Assembly: GCA_963732695.1 (NCBI GenBank) | Contig: CAVTAP010000016.1 | Coordinates: 1 to 64,000, forward strand | Source of the DNA: CADEDH01 sp963732695 | GTDB taxonomy: Bacteria; Actinomycetota; Acidimicrobiia; Acidimicrobiales; SZUA-35 | Length of the DNA: 64,000 bases | Direction: 5' to 3' | In this document: piece by piece, positions 58,910-64,000 of the stretch | Position numbering within the stretch: position 1 is the first letter of the stretch | How the letters are laid out: each line of letters opens with the position of its first letter | Notes under the pieces: generated by a model | What the model saw: only the letters and a program-made list of their open reading frames with translations | Told to the model about the DNA's origin: nothing | Databases searched by the model: none | Program-made: the position numbers and the translations under genes

Positions 58910-60207
58910 GCGATGCTCCAGGCAAGCGTGTCCAAGCGCCGAGCGCCCTAGAGAGCACTCGGACCAATTCGAGCAGTGCCGGGAACGGCAGTGGCGCAGT
59001 AGTTCCTGCGCAAGTGGCGTCGCAGTTGCCGTGCTATGACTGCTTCGTGCTTGATCCACTCGCCGGCAAGGTAATGCACAGTGGCCGATTGAAGCTGATA
59101 CGTCTGGTCACAGTCGGTTTGGTTCTAGGGCCCTGGCTGCTGTGTGCGATCGGCGCCGCCGTTGGTCATCGATTCGGCTCAGTAGATGACACTGGCTCCG
59201 GACTCATGGATTTTTTGTATGGCTTCCTAGGGCAGCCACGCTTGGCTAGCCCCGTCGAGATGACGTTCATGCGCGATGTCGGATCTCAGGCTTACCTAAT
59301 CCTCTTGGGCCTGTCGACTTGGGTAATCATGTGGCAGTGGGATCTCCTAAGGGCGTATATCCCTGACTCGGTATCGAATAAGGTACTAATACCAAAGGAC
59401 GAGGAGGCTGCCAAGAAGGCGATCGATGAGGCCAATCACTTCTTAGGAACGATCGAGCGCTATGTGCGCCTACCCATCGGTGCAATCGTATTGATTGGTG
59501 TAGGAATGTTGGCTCAAGTAGAGGCACGAGACGGTGTCTTCGAAATGCTTGCCTCGCCGGATTACGACAGTAGTACTAGCAGCTGGAAATCTGAGATGTA
59601 TAGAGGCTGGTGGGCCGGCAACAGCAATCTCACAGGGACAATGACGCTGGTTATTGCAAGCTCGTTCGCATTCTACTTCATCGTTCTTGAGAACATTGCT
59701 GGGATGCGCGCTGCTTGGCTCATCCTGCAAGGCAGGCGGCAGCGGCTATGGACGTACGACGTCAATACGGATCTTGATTTCGCCAAGGGCGGCTGGGATC
59801 CCATAAGGAAGGTCTTCGCTTCAATTGCAATCTTGATGTTGCTTCATGGATTGACTCTAATACTGGTAATCGTCGCCGTCTCGAGAAGTCGGACCCCGTA
59901 CGCACTGGTCGTACTGGCGATATTTGCACTTGTAAATCCCACCTACTTTATTCTTGGATCTATGGAAGCATTGAGTATCCGATCGAGCCGGAAGCGACTC
60001 GTCACACAATTGGTTTCGCAGCAAGTGGAAGGGACAAGAAGCAAGAACCTCTCCGAGGACCAACTAACGCGGATACGGAGCCGCCTGTCAAGTCTGGAGC
60101 GGATCGGCCCCCTTCCGTTTCGGATCAGAGGAATCGTGGTCCTCTTTGCGGCATATATCCTTCCAACGACACTTGGAATTATCTCAATCGTCGTAAGTGT
60201 TCGGTAA
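58906..60207 (+). CDS. Seven-helix membrane protein of the island cassette
   Basis: No family recognised. The 433-residue protein has a polar Ser-rich N terminus (residues 1-45), a PCYDCF motif, and about seven hydrophobic helices, near 66-88, 125-143, 190-207, 245-265, 305-325, 333-352 and 410-431. A conserved-looking cytoplasmic segment between helices 2 and 3 is charged (KDEEAAKKAIDEANHFLGTIER), and a basic one precedes the last helix. Translational coupling to the hydrolase suggests a membrane partner of that enzyme. Confidence 0.75.
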   Translation: MSDAPGKRVQAPSALESTRTNSSSAGNGSGAVVPAQVASQLPCYDCFVLDPLAGKVMHSGRLKLIRLVTVGLVLGPWLLCAIGAAVGHRFGSVDDTGSGLMDFLYGFLGQPRLASPVEMTFMRDVGSQAYLILLGLSTWVIMWQWDLLRAYIPDSVSNKVLIPKDEEAAKKAIDEANHFLGTIERYVRLPIGAIVLIGVGMLAQVEARDGVFEMLASPDYDSSTSSWKSEMYRGWWAGNSNLTGTMTLVIASSFAFYFIVLENIAGMRAAWLILQGRRQRLWTYDVNTDLDFAKGGWDPIRKVFASIAILMLLHGLTLILVIVAVSRSRTPYALVVLAIFALVNPTYFILGSMEALSIRSSRKRLVTQLVSQQVEGTRSKNLSEDQLTRIRSRLSSLERIGPLPFRIRGIVVLFAAYILPTTLGIISIVVSVR

Positions 60208-60297
60208 GGAGCAGCATTGCGAGGTCGTCAACGATGAGCGCTCCTAGCGTGAACATGGGCCAACTCGTTGCCAAGTAGAATTACAACCGAGACGTCT

Positions 60298-60551
60298 GCT
60301 TGCTTTAACGGCGTGCGAGGACAAGCGCAGGGTCAGGGAAGGGTCGACGTGTCCAAGGCGGTTCGTGACGGCCGTCCGTCTGCACCGGAGGCGATCGCAT
60401 GGGTAGCGGACCAGTGGCGTAGATCGTGTAGTCGCCAAGTGGGATCGATGTCGGAGAACCTACGGGCTCGCCGGCACCACCAGCCGATGCGGTCCGGGGG
60501 AGGGCGCTGGTAGAGCAAGTAGGCGCTCTCGCTCGATATCGCTGGCATCAA
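60298..60551 (-). pseudogene. Decayed tyrosine recombinase (integrase C-terminal part)
   Basis: On the minus strand PDRIGWWCRRARR and WRLHDLRHWSATHAIASGAD (ending near 60378) carry the H-x-x-R motif. After a frameshift at about 60380 the next frame continues TNRLGHVDPSLTLRLSSHAVKAS. Here the expected catalytic Tyr (LRVYSHAV) is replaced by Ser. The gene is therefore broken at two levels. It is not the same family member as the recombinase at 55256. Confidence 0.75.
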
Positions 60552-60585
60552 TCCTGGGATTAGCCTCGGGAGTCGATCATCGGAT

Positions 60586-61017
60586 CTAGTTGGCGGCGTC
60601 ATCACTGACGTCAATCTTGAACTGTTCCAGTTTGACACCTGCGGCGTGCAGGAACGTCTGGCCCATTGGCTCATCGACGAAGACATTGGGCTCAGCGAAT
60701 GCGAAAACTACCCTCGCTATCCCGGCATCGATGATGAGCTGGGAGCAGGTGCGAGGCCGAGACCTGCGCTCACCGCACGGCTCCATCGAGGTGTAGATCG
60801 CGGCTGTAGTTAGGCGTGGGTCGCCGTCCGCCCTTTCGAGGGCAGCTTCTTCGGCGTGGATCGTTGGGTGAGTTTCTCTTGAGTATCCTCGGGAGATCTC
60901 ATTGCCGTCGCTATCCACGATGATGGCGCCAACGGCGTAGGCGGTGTCGCTCGGTGGGCAGAGCTTGGCCAGCTCGATCGCCTTCCTGAGCCAGTAGGTG
61001 TCGATGTCGTTGGTCAT
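60586..61017 (-). CDS. RibD-like pyrimidine deaminase, stand-alone
   Basis: A 143-residue cytidine-deaminase-like zinc enzyme. The zinc motif is HAE in PTIHAEEAAL, and the second half MEPCGERRSRPRTCSQLI gives the two cysteines (C-x9-C, longer than the usual RibD PCxxxGRTPPC). Residues 30-35 (AYAVGAIIV) match the deaminase core. It is coupled to the reductase gene by a 4-bp overlap. It resembles the N-terminal half of RibD, but riboflavin synthesis, nucleotide or natural-product deamination all remain possible. Confidence 0.82.
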   Translation of the reverse strand: MTNDIDTYWLRKAIELAKLCPPSDTAYAVGAIIVDSDGNEISRGYSRETHPTIHAEEAALERADGDPRLTTAAIYTSMEPCGERRSRPRTCSQLIIDAGIARVVFAFAEPNVFVDEPMGQTFLHAAGVKLEQFKIDVSDDAAN

Positions 61018-61685
61018 GGTCGTTGGATCTGGTAGCGGAGGAGCACGACGTCTCCGATCTGGCGGCACTCGATGAGTTCCATGCGGGTGATGGTTGGCCA
61101 GGGGTAGGTGGTCTGGTCTAGGAATCGGGGCCCGGTGCCGACTAGGAGGGGGGCGATGACTAGCTGGATCTCGTCGACGAGGCCGTTGCTGGTCAGGGCA
61201 GTGTGGATCTGTTCGCCGCCTTCGACCATGAGTTTGGCGATGCCTCTGGATCCGAGGTCGTCGAGGAGCCGCCCGAAGTCGATGCTCTCGCCAACGGCGA
61301 CGACTTCGGCCAGGTCTGCGACGAGGTTGCGAAGTTCGGGGGCGGTGTGGTCGGTGGTGTAGATGATCCGGTGGCCGGGTGTGTGGAACCAGCGGAACGA
61401 GGTGTCGACCTTGCCGGATCCGGTGACGAGGATCTTGGCCAGGTGTTCGGGTTTGCCGGCCGCGACGCGTTGGGCCCGACGTTCGGGGTTCTTGATGGTC
61501 ATACGGGGGTTGTCGTTGCGGAGGGTGCCGGCGCCGATGAGAATCGCGTCGCATTCGGCTCGGACCTGGTCGACCCGGTCGAAGTCGGCCTCGTTGGAAA
61601 GGGGCAGACCGTCGGGGGTGGTGTCGTTGATGAGTCCGTCGATGCTCATGGCGACACTGAGCAGGACGTAAGGGCGGTTGGCCAT
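61014..61685 (-). CDS. RibD C-terminal-like reductase, stand-alone
   Basis: A 223-residue DHFR-fold reductase of the RibD C-terminal type: VLLSVAMSIDGLIND, CDAILIGAGTLRNDNPRM, LMVEGGEQIHTALTSNGLVDEIQLVIAPLLVGTG. All are hallmarks of 5-amino-6-(5-phosphoribosylamino)uracil reductases. The ATG at 61685 starts the translated unit and its stop overlaps the deaminase ATG (ATGA). The gap to the Rep gene (61686-61922) has no gene I can support; a short frame beginning 61726 (about 23 codons) is doubtful. Confidence 0.88.
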   Translation of the reverse strand: MANRPYVLLSVAMSIDGLINDTTPDGLPLSNEADFDRVDQVRAECDAILIGAGTLRNDNPRMTIKNPERRAQRVAAGKPEHLAKILVTGSGKVDTSFRWFHTPGHRIIYTTDHTAPELRNLVADLAEVVAVGESIDFGRLLDDLGSRGIAKLMVEGGEQIHTALTSNGLVDEIQLVIAPLLVGTGPRFLDQTTYPWPTITRMELIECRQIGDVVLLRYQIQRP

Positions 61686-61922
61686 GCGGCCTCGGGGGGG
61701 GTGAGGGTCAGAGCAGGTTGACAGCGTGAGCGAACCTGCGGAACTCGGAGACCGCTCCACCGTCGAGGGGCTGGAACTCCTCCAGCAACAATCGTAGTTC
61801 GAGGTCGATCCGCCCTGACCTCATGGCCAGTCCTGTCTGGAGAGCCTCAACGGCCAGGGTGGCCGCCTGCTGAGTAATCCGCAGGCAACGGTTGCACTGC
61901 CCGACATGGAGGGGGTGAACGG

Positions 61923-62759
61923 GTGAGCCGGCGTCGTCTTGGTAAGTCGGGCCGGATAGCGGTCACAGACCCCGCGGGAGCTGCTGCCCGTCGGGTGGAA
62001 CGGCTCGATGAGCGCCAGGCCCTGCAGACGTTGAACCGGGGCCTGTTCGGCCCGGTCAAGGATTCCGATACGGGGTTGTGGGGGCGCCCGGAGTACCGGT
62101 GCGGGTCATGCGGGATGCGTCGGGACACGACGGTCACCTTCGCTCGGGATGCCGACGGTCGGGCCACGGTGCGGGGTCTGGAGACGTGTGGGTCACCGTG
62201 GGCGTGCGGGCACTGCGCGGCCAAGATCCGGGCCGGCCGGGCCGAGGAAATCGGCACCATCCTCCGCCTCCACCTCGAAGGCGGCGGCGGGGCTGTGTTC
62301 GTGACGCTCACCAACTCCCACACCCGCGACGAGCGGGCGTTGGCGGCCTTCGACGACGGCATGACCGCATGGCGCAAGATGGTCAAGACCCGACGGTGGC
62401 GGCGCCTGATCGAACGCCACGGCGTCACCGGCTTCATCCGGGTCACCGAGGTCACCCACTCATTCGCCAACGGCTGGCACCCCCACCACCACATCGCCCT
62501 CCTCCTCGACCGCCCAATCTCCTACGACGACTTCGACGGCGGCGACCTCGAAGTCGTGCGCTGCGGGATCGGGGAGCTGTGGGCGTTCCAGGTCACCCAG
62601 TTCGGGCGGACCGTCCACCAGTACTACGGCGTCACCGCCGTCATCATCCGAGACGGGGAAGGGATCGGGAACTACGTGTCCAAAATCGAACTGGAGCTGG
62701 CCCGCTCCGACATCAAACGCTGCAGGGAAACCGGCTCTTCGGATCTGAGCGGGGTGTGA
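61923..62759 (+). CDS. Rolling-circle replication initiator Rep (short or truncated)
   Basis: A HUH-type Rep protein of 278 residues. Two zinc-like cysteine pairs (CGSCGMRRD, CGSPWACGHC) precede motif GWHPHHHIALLL with His at 186, 188, 189 and 190, and the nicking Tyr is Y251 in GNYVSKIELELARSDIKR. It should nick a double-strand origin to start rolling-circle replication of a plasmid or integrative element. Homologues in actinobacterial plasmids are longer; here it ends 30 bp before an IS-like inverted repeat, so the C terminus may be missing. GTG start. Confidence 0.82.
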   Translation: MSRRRLGKSGRIAVTDPAGAAARRVERLDERQALQTLNRGLFGPVKDSDTGLWGRPEYRCGSCGMRRDTTVTFARDADGRATVRGLETCGSPWACGHCAAKIRAGRAEEIGTILRLHLEGGGGAVFVTLTNSHTRDERALAAFDDGMTAWRKMVKTRRWRRLIERHGVTGFIRVTEVTHSFANGWHPHHHIALLLDRPISYDDFDGGDLEVVRCGIGELWAFQVTQFGRTVHQYYGVTAVIIRDGEGIGNYVSKIELELARSDIKRCRETGSSDLSGV

Positions 62760-62788
62760 GGTAGGCCGGGGGTCCGCGTAGCGCGGGT

Positions 62789-62842
62789 CGAGGGCTCCAA
62801 GAATCGGTGGTGTCTTAGGCCGTCGAGTTCCTGGAGCCCTCG
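62789..62842. repeat. Inverted repeat at the left end of the ISL3-like element
   Basis: CGAGGGCTCCA (62789-62799) is repeated inverted as TGGAGCCCTCG (62832-62842), which ends on the transposase GTG. The outer GGCTCC sequence fits an ISL3-type terminal repeat in character. Target duplication cannot be checked because the right end is outside the window. Confidence 0.55.
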
Positions 62843-64000
62843 TGGAGATCGATGCTACGCGCATGTGTGAGTTGCTGGTCGGCTTGCCCGGTGTTGACGT
62901 GATAGGGGTCGCCGCCCCGGCACCGGGGTGGCTGATCGTGCACGTGGCCGCTCGAGAGCAGCGACCGGTGTGTGGCCGGTGCGGGACGCCGGCGTGGGTG
63001 AAGGACTACCGGGAGGTGGACCTGGTCGATCTCCCGGCGTTCGACCAGCGGGTGGTGTTACGGGTGACCAGGACCCGGTGGTGTTGCCCGGCGGCCCGCT
63101 GTGGGGTCGGGTCCTGGACGATCGAGCACCCCGAGATCGCCCCCGCAGCCCAGAAGCTGACCACTCGCGCCGGGCAGTGGGCGACCAAGCAGGTCGGCCG
63201 CTATGCCCGCTCGGTCTCGGAGGTGGCTGACGCGTTGGGCACCGACTGGCACACCATCAACGACGCCGTTGTCGCCTACGGGGAAGCGCTCCTCGATGCC
63301 GACGTCGACCGGATCGGGGTGGTGCGGGCCCTCAGCCTGGATGAGACGTTGTTCATGCGCGAGGGCCGATGGCGAACGCAGCGCTGGTCGACCCAGCTGG
63401 TTGATGCCCGCACGGGGCAGTTGCTGGACATCGTCGAGGGCCGCGATGCCACCGCCCCTGCGGTGTGGCTCGACGCCCGTAACCCGCAGTGGCTGGCCGG
63501 GGTCCGGTGGGCGGTGATGGACATGTCCGGGCCCTACAAGGCGGTGTTCGACACGATGCTCCCTGACGCTGAGCAGGTCATCGACCCGTTCCACGTCGTG
63601 AAGCACGCCAACTCGAAGCTGGATGAGTGCCGACGCCGGGTCCAGAACGAGACTCTGGGCCACCGCGGCCGCAAGCACGATCCCCTGTATCGGTGCCGCA
63701 AGCTGCTCCTCAAGGCCGAGGAGCGGCTCGACCCCGCCGGCTCGACGAAGCTGACCGGGCTGCTCCGGGCCGGTGATCCCCGGGGCGAGGTCGCCTACGC
63801 ATGGCACGCCAAGGAAGCCGTCCGGTTCCTCTACGACATCCCGAACCCCGACTTGGCCAACCGCTACCTCGCCGAGCTCGCCGCCGACCTTCAAGACAGC
63901 GACTTCCCCATCGAGGTCCGCTCCCTCGGCCGGACCTTGGCCCGGTGGCAGGTCGAGATCGTGAACTGGCACCGAGCCCGGGCCACCAACGGACCCGCCG
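62842..64000 (+). CDS. ISL3-family transposase, 3' end outside window
   Basis: From GTG 62842 an open frame runs without stop to the end of the window (386 codons). A zinc-finger-like part has CGRCGTP at 44-50 and WCCPAARCGVGSW. The catalytic DDE part begins LSLDETLF and includes VMDMSGPYKAVF and DPFHVVKHANSKLDECRR, the ISL3 signature. The third acid would follow RATNGPA just beyond the window. It probably moved with the Rep-bearing element or inserted into it. Confidence 0.88.
   Translation, partial: MEIDATRMCELLVGLPGVDVIGVAAPAPGWLIVHVAAREQRPVCGRCGTPAWVKDYREVDLVDLPAFDQRVVLRVTRTRWCCPAARCGVGSWTIEHPEIAPAAQKLTTRAGQWATKQVGRYARSVSEVADALGTDWHTINDAVVAYGEALLDADVDRIGVVRALSLDETLFMREGRWRTQRWSTQLVDARTGQLLDIVEGRDATAPAVWLDARNPQWLAGVRWAVMDMSGPYKAVFDTMLPDAEQVIDPFHVVKHANSKLDECRRRVQNETLGHRGRKHDPLYRCRKLLLKAEERLDPAGSTKLTGLLRAGDPRGEVAYAWHAKEAVRFLYDIPNPDLANRYLAELAADLQDSDFPIEVRSLGRTLARWQVEIVNWHRARATNGPA

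Noticed and set aside
56773..60207. CBASS system based on the patatin
   Set aside because: No CD-NTase, Cap2/Cap3 or other CBASS partner is present near the patatin gene.

Overview
The window is 64 kb of very GC-rich bacterial DNA. Gene content points to an actinobacterium, most likely of class Acidimicrobiia (an inference, not tested by tree). The signs are F420-type luciferase-like oxidoreductases, a BldD-type regulator with a c-di-GMP motif, a FadD32-like fatty acyl-AMP ligase, a DUF4032 kinase-like protein, many GTG starts and 4-bp stop/start overlaps.

Layout. (1) 1-26 kb is a conserved housekeeping block, mostly on the minus strand: tRNA-Asn, rpoD (with an apparent 1-bp frameshift), dnaG, recO, uppS, a large Pro/Thr-rich membrane protein, a plus-strand DinG-type helicase, the operon phoH-ybeY-corC-era, a BldD-like regulator, hrcA-dnaJ-rsmE, a photolyase, lepA, rpsT (plus), an alpha/beta hydrolase, holA, comEC-comEA and a thioredoxin-TPR protein. 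(2) 26.9-38.8 kb is a lipid and secondary-catabolism region: two LLM oxidoreductases, fatty acyl-AMP ligase, SnoaL protein, cytochrome P450, alpha/beta hydrolase, DUF4032, enoyl-CoA hydratase, amidase, acetoacetate decarboxylase family and Dyp peroxidase. (3) 39-44.3 kb is a membrane and protease module: a tail-anchored SH3-like protein, two related secreted proteins (one a lipoprotein) and a divergent FtsH-like AAA metalloprotease with an enlarged AAA domain. (4) 44.5-54.9 kb holds an SDR, a second CorC-like protein coupled to a flippase-like membrane protein, a hemerythrin-catalase pair, an FtsX/LolD-type ABC transporter and an amino acid permease.

(5) From about 55.1 kb to the end is an accessory island. 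Composition changes visibly (more A/T and ordinary codons, wide gaps). It carries an N-terminally truncated tyrosine recombinase, a patatin-like phospholipase, a translationally coupled alpha/beta hydrolase plus seven-helix membrane protein with its own leaderless-looking promoter, a decayed second integrase, a split RibD-like deaminase/reductase pair, a rolling-circle Rep gene and an ISL3-like transposase that runs off the end.

The best candidates for something undescribed are the patatin / hydrolase / membrane-protein cassette in the island and the FtsH-like protease operon with its paired secreted partners. Functions of both are inferred only from motifs and gene order.
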